DNA of 64,000 bases. It comes from Patiria pectinifera (taxonomy: Eukaryota; Echinodermata; Asteroidea; Valvatida; Asterinidae). The stretch is taken from NCBI GenBank assembly GCA_029964075.1, contig CM057149.1, positions 31,324,197 through 31,388,196 of the forward strand, written 5' to 3'. Shown one piece after another: positions 1-10,592 of the stretch (the first letter of the stretch is position 1; every line of letters starts with the position of its first letter). Position numbers and translations under genes: made by a program. The notes beneath the pieces were generated by a model that saw only the letters and a program-made list of their open reading frames with translations, was not told the origin of the DNA and did no database searches.

Positions 1-2654
1 TGTCTAGTAAACTATCGCTTCCTCATTTCAGTAGTAGGCCTAGCAGGTATTATGTAATATTTAGCATAAGTCTGTCTCGACGGTTAGAATCATTATTTTG
101 ACGGCACACTGGAGCTAGCTGCAAGTTTAATGGGTTTGAAGTTGAACAGCTGTAACACTTTATTCCAGAACGATTCGTCCCTCAACATTTTAGTCCAACT
201 CTGGGGCCATCTGAGCTGATGATTCAAGTCTCCAAGTTGCCACAGGTTAGGACGAACATTCGAGCGACTCACCCCGACCCGGTTTGCACAAATTTTGTGC
301 GCGTGCAACATCAAGTTTTCATCATGCAAAAGCCCGCTATTTGTCCATCTCTTGTGAGTTGTGCAAATTACAATGGAGTGTTGGTGCATGTACTCAATTG
401 AATCAGTCGGCGCATGTTACTCGCTCGGCATTATGTTACTTTCCCCTTGTTCCTCCGTAGCCTGGTTCCCGGTCAACGACTCAGCCTGCTAAACTTGACA
501 TTAAAGAGCCGAGCGAGGGAGACAAGCTGTGTGACTCACCCTCGGTTTAGAAGCCTGGATAAAGTCGACTTGTTAGGCTGGCTTCCATCCAGTGATATTC
601 TGCAGCGGGCACTTAAGTGTCTAGGTTTTTTTTTATCTGTCCGTGAGAGGGGGCTTCGTTGAGCGCACCTTGGCGAGATCCGTCGCCCGTGTGAAGCCGG
701 GGGAACCATGGGGCAAACGCACGCTGGAAACTCTATCACGAGAAGAGTCAAGGATGAGAATGCGGTAAGATTTGTTCTTTTGATATCTGAGAATGGCCAC
801 GCTAAAGGTTATTGCTGACATAAAAACAACTGTGACATTTAGAATCCATTATGTAAACCATGTGTAAACTAAGGGAGAATGGTGAAAAAAAAGTTGGGCA
901 ATGCGTTTCTACCCGACAATTGGCAAGAAGTTTAATACCTTGCATAATTTAAGCCAATTTGTTTTACTTTCAAGGATATTGCCGGAAACATTATGGTTTT
1001 GATATGTTGATCAACGCTTGGCAAAGTGGAGAAACCAGTTGCCATTTAAGGTTTTTGAGATGAAAAGCGGCACTTCCTTTCAATCGTTTTAGGCACTTTA
1101 AAAGTAACAAATTATTCATCACTTATAGGCCATTCACTTTGACAATCATTATCTCAAATTCAGAAAAGACGATTGCTCAACCAATGTTTTTTTTTTTCAT
1201 TTGGACCGTAAGCCCTATGTATGTATGTATCTTTTAGGTTAAAAGACATTCTTCTAGTGATTAGTTGTTGCTGTTGATGATGGTGAAGATGGTATGGAGG
1301 TGACGATGATAGGGACTTCAGAAATCGACGCACTTCATTTTTTTCCAAATCTAAACAATCAAACTACGATCTGAGCAACCTTAAAGTTGTCTACAATTCC
1401 TCATCTAAAGCAGCCCCTTAAAATGTAACGATTGGGCAATTAAGGGCGTTTTTTTTTACATGGATGGTTAGGCCACCTCTTCCTGATCGGTGACAAGGTT
1501 TGTCACAGTCGGCATACCATGGCAAAAAGGGGCGGCAACTCGACGCCGCTTGTCATGAATCGTGCGACATTAAACACTGGAGAACTGAACTCACCCCTGA
1601 ACTAAATGTTCGACTCTCTTCCAACGCACGTACGCGTACGTACGTACATTGTACGTCCCGAATATTTTAGTCTAGACTTCACAATACGTCTTTCCATGAT
1701 TTCCTGGCGCACATGCTGATACTGCATTGTGTTTGGTTTACCTAAAGGCGAAACGCGCATGTGCGCACATGCGCAGTTAATCTGTTTACCTAAACATGCG
1801 CGTTTATGAAGATTTCCATTGGTTTGGCAATAATAAATCAAAATTAGTTACAGAGCAAAGTTTTCACATTACTCACATTCTTTTTGTACAAAACATCGTT
1901 ACCTATAATTGGTCCTTCAGATTATATAATTATCTGAATGCGCGTTTGAGCATGCGCATTACATGTAAGGGTAATCTGGGCGCGGGGCAGTTGCAAACTA
2001 TGGCAGTGATGCGACGCTAGATCATTCTTGCTCGAGATTGTTGACCTGGGACACAGAACATTAAAGAGGATCTGTAGCCCATTTATGTTCACTTGGGAAA
2101 AAAAATAGTTGTTCGGTGGGCAATGTTTAAGACATCGCTGAGACAAGAAGACAAGGTCCTTCAATGTAAGAAACATCCAACATGGCGTCTCGCCAACCAT
2201 TATAGTTGTCAAAAGAATCCCACTCTTATACAGATTTCAATTTCAAGGCGAATGACTGTGCTTCGTGTGGGCTGGGGGGAGGGAGCTGTCATATCCTCGA
2301 GGGCCTTGTCCCAAGCCTAGCTTTATATAACATGACTAATTTCCTCTTCACCTCAATTTGCACTCTCCGTTACAGTTGTGTCATGTCCAAGGGTTTTAAA
2401 GTTGCCGTCGCCACTGTGAAGTGAAAACTAAGAGGTTACACGTGTGGAATCGTTGTGGTGGATGACAGAAGAGGGAGGGGTTACGACTGGACAGGCGTAG
2501 AGGGGGGTGGGGGAGGAGGCTCCGCCCTCTAGTGGCCCAAGGCTAGCGCATATGCATGGTTTTAGACCAGTAAATAAACTGCCAAATGCCCTATAGTGTT
2601 AAATGCTCGCACTTCTAAAATCAGGAAAAACACACACAATTCTCCGAGGTGTTT
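1..2654. other. Mostly non-coding stretch with one candidate exon
   Basis: Apart from the small candidate first exon at 708-764, no convincing gene is seen here. The short open frames on both strands lack splice context and recognisable domains. There is a short CGTA repeat at 1627-1657 and GC-richer sequence at 460-760 around the candidate exon, which could be a promoter-proximal region. The rest is AT-leaning unique sequence. Confidence 0.5.
708..764 (+). CDS. Candidate first coding exon, MGQTHAGNS N-terminus
   Basis: An ATG in an excellent context (GAACCATGG) opens 19 codons, MGQTHAGNSITRRVKDENA, and runs straight into a consensus donor, GTAAGA, in phase 0. Gly2 with Ser/Thr nearby is a typical N-myristoylation signal. 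The combination of MG, a Thr-Arg-Arg-Val stretch and an acidic segment recalls the N-terminus of the MICOS subunit MIC19/CHCHD3, but that is a weak resemblance over a few residues. No following exon of a CHCH protein was found. It could instead be a distal alternative first exon of gene A, because its phase is compatible with one possible acceptor at 13130/13131. It could also be chance, since an ATG followed by a donor is not rare over this length. Confidence 0.25.
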
Positions 2655-3030
2655 TACGAGGCGCACATCATATCAAAGCTGATTTCATCAGCTTTCATTT
2701 TCTGTTCAATTTTTTTGGGGGTCAATCCAATATTTTTTTGGAAACATTTCCATTCAAAGATGATCACCCCTAAAAGAAGTCATGAAGCCCATCGCCATTT
2801 GTTGTTAACAGTGATGCCTTCTCTCCATTGCAAAATACAGCGAGTTTGTTGCCCAATTTCATCCAAATTTCACAGAAATATATTGTTGGCAGTCCTGTTC
2901 ACGGCTTCCGCCCTTTTTTTCACAAACCCTCAAATTCATGGCCAAAAATGCTTTAATGGAAGAAGAATTTGAAGCCATGCAAATCGTGATGTGGCCGGCG
3001 TAGGCAATTTTGGGCCTATATTTACTGCTC
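2655..3030. repeat. Dispersed repeat, copy 1 (about 375 bp)
   Basis: This segment is a diverged direct copy of 19195-19571. Shared landmarks in the same order include TTTTCTGTTCAATTTTT, GATGATCACCCCTA, CTCCATTGCAAAAT, CAAACCCTCAA, and a GGCCGGCG element followed by a GGCAATTTTGG element. No clear terminal inverted repeat or coding capacity is visible. The open frames that cover it are shadows of the repeat. It is probably a non-autonomous transposon remnant. A still more diverged relative may lie near 8890-9000. Confidence 0.75.
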
Positions 3031-4243
3031 TGCGGCCCTGTAGATGATTCGGATGTTGGGATAAGATAGGAAAAAGGAAAGAAGGTAAATCCGATTGTGT
3101 TGATAAGATGACATCATAACGGAAGGCCAGGCCAGGCCCTTGCTTGACGGTCAAGTAATACTCACTCTGTGTTAACCGAGGAATTTTTGTCTCTGTGTAT
3201 TTTCTGTTGTCCTTCAGCACAATAACCTTCAGAGACTCTATAATTATTAACATAAATGACATTTATCAAACGTGTCTTTCTGGAAGGATTTTGAGAAAAT
3301 CTTCTCTCTGGTAAAATTTGGAAGTCTCGAGGCAAATGTTACAAAAGAAAAATCTGTATTATTTCATTATCATACAGTTATTTTTTTTACGCAAAAATTG
3401 GATGTAACCTTTTTTTATAAAACGAAAGAAGAATACCAAAAAAGCTTACTATACATATTCTAAAATTTACTCACTGCTTAAAACGGGCGCTGAAAATTCC
3501 CAACGTTCTTTGTGTCAGCTGAATAGTTATACAAAATTGAAGAACACTTACCATCGAAAAAAATTGAGTCCATAATTTTGTTTCACTTGCCAGAGCAAAT
3601 TGTTTAATAAAATTGATACCGTTTGAATGATTTTTTTTTAAACTTCACAAAACTCTTAAAAAGTTCATCTCTCTCTCCGTTCCCAATTCCCGATAGTCTC
3701 AGTCTTAACTATCATCAGAGCACTAATTCCCCGTAGATCTGACATCACCATCACCTACAAAAAAAATGACCCAAAACATATAATAATTGCGAGATACTTC
3801 TGAGATTGTGTCAAGTTCAAGGCGAAGAGGAAAGAGGTAATTACGAAGCTTGTTAAAAAAGTTTAAGCAATCGGATTAAGCAACTAAAAATATGACGCTT
3901 CGCGCACAGTCAGCTGATCCTCATCTGGAGCGTATTTACAGGAAGTTAAAGAGATTCATTTTAACCAAAATATTGCGTGTCCCAATTAACATCAGTTTTC
4001 CGGATTCACCTCGTAAGTGGGCCCCTAACTCGGATTTTTTTCTGTAACAAACAGTTTTCAGATAACTGAAAAATATCTGCCAATACTTAATATATAAATG
4101 CATGGCAATTTGATGAATTAATGGGAGACTTTGGAGACGACTGGTGGCAGCAAACACACCGTTCCTTTCTTTTAGTTGCGTCATTTTGAGCATGCGCACA
4201 TTGGCTTAAAGAGACAGTCTCGTGGGTTCCATCACGGTGCAAA
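3031..4243. other. AT-rich sequence without recognisable gene
   Basis: AT-rich intergenic-type sequence with many poly-T and poly-A runs. No splice-bounded open frame, tRNA-like box or inverted repeat was identified. Short open frames here have low-complexity translations rich in Phe, Ile and Lys. Confidence 0.5.
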
Positions 4244-4485
4244 CAATGGGCCTTATTCACGAGTCAATGTTGAATAAAATCCAGTTTGTTTCAATGAATA
4301 ATTCAACATTTGTAATTAAACATTCTCTAATGTTTAAAGCCATATTAAAAAAAAAATGACAGTAAAATATAGCTGCATTGTGCCTGCACAAATAGTCTGG
4401 CGCCATCCCGTTCAACAGTTGACAATTAATGAAATACATTCAGGGAACTCAACAAAAATGGCCAACTCGTGAATAAGGCCCATTG
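4244..4485. mobile_element. MITE with 21-bp perfect terminal inverted repeats
   Basis: The left end (4244-4264, AATGGGCCTTATTCACGAGT preceded by C) is the exact reverse complement of the right end (4465-4485). The 200-bp interior is AT-rich with no coding capacity. Size, perfect TIRs and lack of a gene fit a miniature inverted-repeat transposable element. The GGGCC at the inner TIR start is reminiscent of PIF/Harbinger ends, but a clear TWA duplication is not obvious, so the superfamily is unassigned. The perfect TIRs suggest recent activity. Confidence 0.8.
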
Positions 4486-5043
4486 AAAAGGTGACGGTGT
4501 GTTTGTTCCCCATGCACCTCAAAAGTCTCCCATTCGCGTCCTCTTTATTTCTACACAACTCGAACTGCTATGAAAGGTTTTGGGTTTTGAACAGGATTTC
4601 CTATTAAAACGAGTTCGCGACGGAGGACGTGATAACACGCTCTGGCTGTTTTTATACTAGGAATGTGCAATCAAAAGTATGTTTTTCTCATTCAAAATAG
4701 CAGATTACATCTCAAAACATTAAACTAAAAGTGAAATAGAATGGTCAATGTTTGAATTCGCCCTCTAATAAAAACGAAAAAGAAATCTTGTAAACGAAAC
4801 TGAATGAAAAAATAATGAAAGGTGCAGCTGCTCAATCACTTAATTAATTGAACTGAAATGGAATCGAATGCTCTGGTAGCGAAAATGAAACGCGTGTTCA
4901 GAGCGATTCTCAAACACAGACGAAAATGAGTGACTGATTTTCGGAAGTGAATGAACATTTTAGGATTGGCCGGGAAACCCTATATTTCAAAAAAATATTT
5001 GTATATCCAAGCAAATATTTTTATACTGCCAATATTAATAATA
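4486..5043. other. AT-rich spacer, no gene seen
   Basis: Unique AT-rich sequence between the 4.2-kb MITE and the hairpin/MITE array. No gene, RNA or repeat is supported. Confidence 0.5.
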
Positions 5044-5209
5044 TACAAATAATGAATGTTTGTGAGTGCAATGGAAAGAATAATTTCATGAGGTGACAGA
5101 TAAAATATTCCATTTCACGAGGCGAAGCCGAGTGGAATGGAACATTTCATCTGTCACCGAATGAAATAATTCTTTCTATTGCACGAACGTAAAACATTCA
5201 TTATTTGTT
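5044..5209. repeat. Long imperfect hairpin H1 (fold-back element)
   Basis: The left arm (from ACAAATAATGAATGTTT through GAGGTGACAGAT to CCATTTCAC) is matched by an inverted right arm (GTGGAATGG through ATCTGTCACC to AAACATTCATTATTTGT). The arms meet at the centre GAGGCGAAGCCGAG, itself partly palindromic. Each arm is about 75 nt with a few mismatches, so the transcript could fold into one long hairpin. It sits immediately next to the MITE at 5211-5632. Confidence 0.8.
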
Positions 5210-5210
5210 T

Positions 5211-5632
5211 TATATAACACCTGAATAAATCCTCGTCATCTGATTGGTTGACTTTTAATAGCCAATTTATTCAGGTTAAAAATTGTTTACAAGTTTGACA
5301 AGTTCAGAGTTATCATATTATGCAAACTGTTCAACAGGTTGAGAACTATAATATTCAATTTATCTCACCTTAAAACTTTTCCATAAGTTTAGAACTCAAA
5401 CAGTTCAATAAGTTCAGAACTTTTATTGCCAATTTAAACACCACAGCGCCACCATCGGCAACATGTGCAGTGACAGTGCAATGGTACTTCTAATCACAGT
5501 GCAATAGTACTACCATTGCACTGCGCGGTGTGCGCCACGCGCGCGCCGTGCATTGGCACGAATAATTCAAGACATGTGATCAACGATCCACCAATCAGAT
5601 GACGGGGATTTATTCAGGTGTTGTATAATATA
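5211..5632. mobile_element. MITE M1 of the array (about 420 bp)
   Basis: The left end TATAACACCTGAATAAATCC, continuing with a CATCTGATTGG motif, is mirrored by the right end (AATCAGATGAC, GGATTTATTCAGGTGTTGTATA), giving TIRs of roughly 40 bp. The interior has a GC-rich patch with alternating GCGCGC and several ATTGCAC/GTGCAAT motifs. There is no coding capacity. It is related to M2 (5762-6123) and M3 (6325-6672). Confidence 0.75.
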
Positions 5633-5633
5633 C

Positions 5634-5762
5634 AAATAATGAATGTTTGTGAGTGCAATGGTAAGAATAACTTCATGAGGTGACAGATGAAATGTTCCAT
5701 TCCACGAGGCGAAGCCGAGTGGAATGGAACATTTCATCCGTCACCGAATGAAATTATTCTTT
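5634..5762. repeat. Hairpin H2, right arm interrupted
   Basis: This is a close copy of H1: the same left arm, the same centre (GAGGCGAAGCCGAG) and the same inner right arm ending in ATGAAATTATTCTTT. The right arm then stops abruptly at the TATATAACC end of the next MITE. The missing arm portion (ATTGCACGAACGT and onward) reappears near 6290-6325 after H3, consistent with an insertion into a pre-existing hairpin. Confidence 0.7.
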
Positions 5763-6123
5763 TTATATAACCGACATACAGATCCTTGTCATTTGATTGG
5801 TGGAACTCACATTACGTGGCATTTGTTATTGCTCCCATTCATGCCGCGGCTCAAAAAGTACTATCCGCCCATAGGGAATGGGAAATACTATTCAACAGTT
5901 AGGATCATGACGCGGTATTTGTGTGCAAATGCATGCTGGTGTGCGCGTTCAGCGTTGCGCGTAGCGCGTATTGTTCCAAAGAGCCAGCACTACAGCGTTG
6001 GGTTCAAACATTTTCGTGAAAGGGTGGTTTGGAAGAGAGAAATACATTTTTCTCCAGTTTTGTATTGAAAAAAAAAGTTCAAATATATCAAATGACAAGG
6101 ATCTTTATGTCAGTTATATAAAA
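5762..6123. mobile_element. MITE M2 of the array (about 360 bp)
   Basis: Terminal inverted repeats of about 38 bp: the left end TTTTATATAACCGACATA, GATCCTTGTCATTTGAT pairs with the right end ATCAAATGACAAGGATC, TATGTCAGTTATATAAAA. The interior is unrelated in detail to M1 but shares the TATATAAC plus TTGATTGG-type end design. An open frame through the element gives no recognisable protein and is treated as chance. Confidence 0.7.
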
Positions 6124-6125
6124 CA

Positions 6126-6325
6126 AATATTGAGTGGCTTTAAATTGTGAAATGGGAGGAATATTATCGCTCGGTAAAATCTGGACTTTTCCATTTCACT
6201 CGGCTTCGCCTCGTGAAATGGAAAAGTCCAGATTTTACCTTGCGACAATATTCCTCCCATTCCACGCTGAGCCACTCAATATATGTATACCATTGCACGA
6301 ACGTGAAACATTTATTATTTGTTTT
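6126..6325. repeat. Long hairpin H3 with a different stem but the same centre
   Basis: The arms ATTGAGTGGC through GGGAGGAATATT and CTGGACTTTTCCATTTCAC are inverted on the other side of the centre TCGGCTTCGCCTCG. This gives a near-perfect stem of about 70 bp between 6128 and 6282. The stem sequence is unlike H1 and H2, yet the central 14 bases are the same palindromic core in the opposite orientation. The right flank (ATTGCACGAACGT to TTATTTGTTTT) matches the outer right arm of H1. Confidence 0.75.
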
Positions 6326-6672
6326 ATATAACAGCTGATAAATCCTTGTCATCTGATTGGTTGACTTTAAATAGCCAAATGACTTTAAATAGCCAAACTG
6401 TTTAAAAGTTCTACAAGTTCATCATATTTAATTTGTGCAAACTGTTCAACAGGTTGAGACCAATTATATTCAATTTATCTCGATTTAAAACGGCGCCATA
6501 ACAGCAGCAGTGACACCGTGCAATAGAAGTTCTATTCAACGTGCAATAGAACTTCCATTGCACTGTACGCAGTGCGCCGCGCGCGCGCCGTGCGTTGGTA
6601 CGAATAATTCAATGACATGTGATCAACGATCCACCAATCAGATGACAGGGATTTATTCAGGTGTTGTATAAC
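6325..6672. mobile_element. MITE M3 of the array (about 350 bp)
   Basis: The left end TATATAACAGCTGATAAATCC followed by TGTCATCTGATTGG is mirrored at the right end by CCAATCAGATGACAGGGATTTATTCAGGTGTTGTATA. The interior resembles M1: a GTGCAATAGAA motif, a GCGCGCGC patch and GACATGTGATCAACGATCCACC near the right end. M1 and M3 are therefore copies of one family. Confidence 0.75.
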
Positions 6673-8086
6673 ATTTACAGTCAGTAACACTTCTTTTTAG
6701 GTTTCGTTGTGACATTTTGTAAATGTTTTTCGTGACATCAATTCAATGATGTCCTGTTTTCACATCCACGACTTCAACAGATTACCAAAGTTCACCATGT
6801 TGTTATTGAAGGAAAAAGACATTATTGTACGAGTCTGGACAGTCTTAAAACAGATGTTTTGCAAGCGTGCGCAACGCCGCCCTGTTCCGATGGACTGTGC
6901 TGAATTTGCTCCGTGATGAAATTGCACATGGGGGTACGGGCATGCGTGATCCTTTTCATACATTAGGGACTACGTACGAAATATACGTTGTGCGGCTCAG
7001 AAAAATAGTCGTCTCATTGAAATCGCCATTTTACTTGTTACTTTCATCGGCACACAATCGGCAATGTACATCTTACAATGTACATCACTATATTGAAAGG
7101 TATTGTGTAAGTGTGATGAAATTATCACACAAATCTAGTATTTACTGTTTTTCGATAAAAAATTTCGAAACGTTTTAAATACCAAGGATTCGAAGAAAAA
7201 AAAACCCGGTTCTCACAAATGGGAATTTTTCCACAACCGCAGTTTTAGGGTTTTCCCCCTCTCTAAAGCAAAACTGATTAGGCTTGATGTACTTTTCATC
7301 CAAATGTGCACGAACTGATAACGCTCACGGCGCTCGTGGCGCTCAAAATAATGTCCTTCAACATTAGCTCTTTTCACCGTTGGCGTTGAGGGAGTACTGG
7401 TTTAAATTTTCAAATTTGTTTCAATCTGTTTAATTGACAGGAGCAACCACGTCGGCGGATCAAACTAGCGCACAGACGGCATCGACTCATAGCAAGATGG
7501 TCACAGTACGAAAGTAAGATACCAAGATGCATGAACGGTGCATGACCGATATTTTAAATCACTCCCTTTAATTAGGGGGGAAAACAAGAACAGTGTAATG
7601 AAAGAGTGTGTGTTTACATGCAGATAACTTTTGTACACTAAAAATATCAAAGTCAAAATTCTGAGTGGTTTGTCTAGTTTCTTGAGAACTGAAATCTGGT
7701 CGCCGATATGTGAAAATGCATCGATCGTTTTAGCGCATTGACTAGATTTGCCACTCACTCACCGCATGTATTCAAGTAAATGATGTTCAGGGATATTTTG
7801 TGATTATATTGAATGAGTTTCAGTTGCGCTGAGCTAAATACCTAATCAAGCCCGACTGTCTTAAATCCGACCACGGTTTGTGCTTGCTACCGTAAAAATA
7901 GGTAAAAAGGCAAGTTTCGCGATCAAAACGCTGTGCGCGTTTTTTCACTTTTTCTCTAAAAGTGTAACATCCACTGAGCTGAAACTTCAACAAGTTAGGT
8001 GTTGCATATTCTTCTTTGGATTTTGAATGTTGTTATTATTGGAAACGAACCAAGTGCACGAAAAGCAAAGGATCATATATTGACTT
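6673..8086. other. Non-coding stretch, no gene supported
   Basis: Mixed-composition sequence with no recognised repeat family, tRNA-like box or exon pair. A six-codon ATG to GTAAGA segment near 7497-7514 is far too short to call. Confidence 0.45.
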
Positions 8087-8089
8087 TAA

Positions 8090-8452
8090 GGCCCCCAAAA
8101 AAGTCTCCGGTTTCTGGTATGCGCGCGCGTCGCCGTAGCCATGCGCGTCGGCAAAATGAAACAGTTTTTGTTTTTCAATGAAAGATGATGTCTCCAAACC
8201 GCCAAACTCACTGGTTTGACTGGAATCCTGCTGCTGCACAATTTTAACGTGTTTTTAGATTGGGTTATGGTCGAGAATAAGCTTTATGTGGCCTCTCTGG
8301 ACTCCCATATATTTGCACTTAGTTTAGTCGGGCACCATTTGCAGTCACCAGCCGACATTTGAAGCAAAAAAATCAGGTAAAAAAAAAAAGCCGCGTCGCT
8401 GCACCACTTTTTGGGCAAGCTCCATACCAGAAACCGGAGACTTTTTTTGGCC
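8090..8452. mobile_element. PIF/Harbinger-like MITE, copy 1
   Basis: About 31-bp TIRs: the left end GGCCCCCAAAAAAGTCTCCGG followed by TTTCTGGTATG is mirrored by CATACCAGAAACCGGAGACT, TTTTTTTGGCC on the right. TAA is present directly outside both ends (8087-8089 and 8453-8455). A 3-bp TWA duplication and ends beginning GG(G)CC are hallmarks of PIF/Harbinger elements. The interior is non-coding. An inverted copy of the whole element lies at 58120-58492. Confidence 0.85.
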
Positions 8453-9837
8453 TAAGCTGTCATGTAACGAAGTAAGCAACAATGCAATACTATACACACT
8501 GCAAATTTGGATAACATTTTGGCCAGTGTTTACGACTGAGGCTGACAGATAGTATATGCTGGTTTGGATTTGGCGAACCATCTTTTTAATTTAATACAAC
8601 GATATCGATGTGCATACCTACACACGGTGAATACTAATCATGTTTGACAAGTCAAAGCCTCCATTGAAGTTCATGGTCGCCAAAATCGATGACACAGGAG
8701 CTGTATGCATGAATCACACACACAGGAATGACAACAGGTTGTAAACCTTAGTCAATTAATTGCCGTATAGGCGCCATCGATAAATATACTATCCAGAAAT
8801 CACGAAAAAAGTGCTTTCACCACTCTCTAATGCGCTCAACCCACAAATCGAATTAAATATTAATTTGCCTTGATAATGAGGGTTTTTTTTGGGGGGGGGA
8901 GTGTTTTTTGATAAAGTTTGGGTGGTATTTTCCTCAACGTTCCAAAGATAGTCACGAAGCCCATTTCTATACTGATGAAACCAAGTTTAACCGAATGTCC
9001 CAGTAATGCAAGCTCCACATACTGTTTGGAGCCAGGACTCTTCATAAAAATAATATAAAAAAACCTGATCATAGTCCATCGGCACAAAAAAGCACTATAA
9101 GAAGTAGAAGGTTAAATAATTTGTACAAGTCGTGATTTGCTTGATGTACACAGGTTGAGACCTAATTGACGCCAGCCCGAAACTCAGCTCATGTATCCTC
9201 GAGATAGGTGCGTCGGAAACTAGGGCCCTCGGATCGGCAAGTCCGTCATGATGAAGTAGTGCGCCTGCGTAGGCCTACCTCTCGGCCCGTGCATTAGCGT
9301 AATCGCTGAGTATCCTATTCCTATCCAGTAATCACGCACACCGTGAGCATATTTTGCGTTCTCGTTTTGCACCAAGGTATGGTCAATTACCATACTACGC
9401 ATGCGTGAAAACATCACGTGATTTGAGATGACTTTAAAGGTTGGGCGAAGATCGAATTCGCCGTGCTTTTAGATATACTGGACGACGAATCCAATCGACC
9501 TTATTTTCCTTTTTTTTTGCGAAATGTGAATGTTTCTTTAATCAAATCTTAATTGTAAACGAAGGGAATTGCACTTTTAATTTCCGATTCAAGGCTCTCT
9601 GGGAGGAGTAAAGACCGGGAACCATTCCGTGTACAACTCACACATGTGCATTGTGGTCAGTGACAATACTTGGTTGGTATCGTTTCGGTTTGCGGTAACA
9701 CCATGTGGTAATAACTACTGCTTAGAAGATATTAGTTCTGAAAAGAACTTGTCGTGCTTATTATCAACTTTGCTAAGTAGTTTTTTGTTCTGATAAGAAC
9801 AGTCCTGCTGTAAGTTCTAAACGAACTTGTCTGTACG
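8453..9837. other. Non-coding stretch with small conserved motif
   Basis: No exon is supported. A poly-G/poly-T tract lies near 8883-8900, and 8890-9000 may be a decayed relative of the repeat at 2655-3030. A motif at 9369-9407 recurs with changes at 22877-22915 (both contain a TGCA-CAGG-like start, GGTCAATTACCATA or a variant, and GCATGCG or a variant). Confidence 0.4.
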
Positions 9838-10592
9838 AACTGTAGGCGTATACAAACTTTCAGCCAACCGAAGAGCTCTATGCATTGCCACGTACGCCCG
9901 AAGACTACAGCCAAGCCGAACGCTCTATTCGCACGTATACATCTTCCTACCGAGACATAATGGCGACCTGTCATTTCGGGTTGGCCACGGGCGCCATTTC
10001 CAATTCGATCGGGTGTACTTTATGTTTCAAAATACACCTAATACTTGGTTGCAGAAAAAAAATTCAAGTCGGTGGTTGATGAGCATAATTTCAACCTCGT
10101 ATACGTTGACGTGACTGGCAAAGCTCCAGCTCGGGCTCCGGACGTTTGATAGCTATACGCAGCGTGCAACGCTGTGCATATTCCTACCGCAAGGCAGCTG
10201 CGCTATCGATGATGGACACCGCGGTACCAGACGGAAACGTGACTCCTCTTTCTTTGCCAAAGGCAAAATTGCAATCATCATTCTTGTTGGTGAGCTACAT
10301 TACTTATTTTCACTTTGATTTATTTCTTAGTCAACACATTATCAAGATCATTTTGCATTTGGAACATAGGCCCCTACGTGTCAAAAACTGTAGGCGTATA
10401 CAAACTTTCAGCCAACCGAAGAGCTCTATGCATTGCCACGTACGCCCGAAGAATATTACAGCCAAGCCGAACGCTCTATTCGCACGTATACATCTTCCTA
10501 CCGTGACATAATGGCGACCTGTCATTTCGGGTTGGCCACGGGTGCCATTTTCAATTCGATCGGGTGTACTTTATGTTTCAAAATACACCTAA
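9838..10592. mobile_element. Miniature element bounded by 204/207-bp direct repeats
   Basis: Segments 9838-10041 and 10386-10592 are nearly identical direct repeats. They differ mainly by a 3-base insertion (GAAGACTACAG versus GAAGAATATTACAG) and a few substitutions. They flank 344 bp of unrelated sequence, a layout like a terminal-repeat retrotransposon in miniature or a solo tandem duplication. No protease, reverse-transcriptase or integrase frame fits in the gap. A TGG-type primer-binding site just after the first repeat is only suggestive, and no clear target-site duplication is visible. Confidence 0.55.
10209..10289 (+). CDS. Candidate first coding exon between the direct repeats
   Basis: Two in-frame ATGs at 10209 and 10212 open 27 codons (starting MMDTAVPDGNVTPLSLPKAK), ending at a GTGAGC donor in phase 0. 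The sequence upstream is GC-rich and holds a TGACGTGA-type element. It lies in the interior of the direct-repeat element, so it could be a gene piece captured there, an alternative first exon of gene A, or chance. No domain is recognised. Confidence 0.25.

Noticed and set aside
5724-6338. Several overlapping open frames on both strands
   Set aside because: They read through hairpin arms and MITE termini. The same peptide appears on both strands because the DNA is palindromic.
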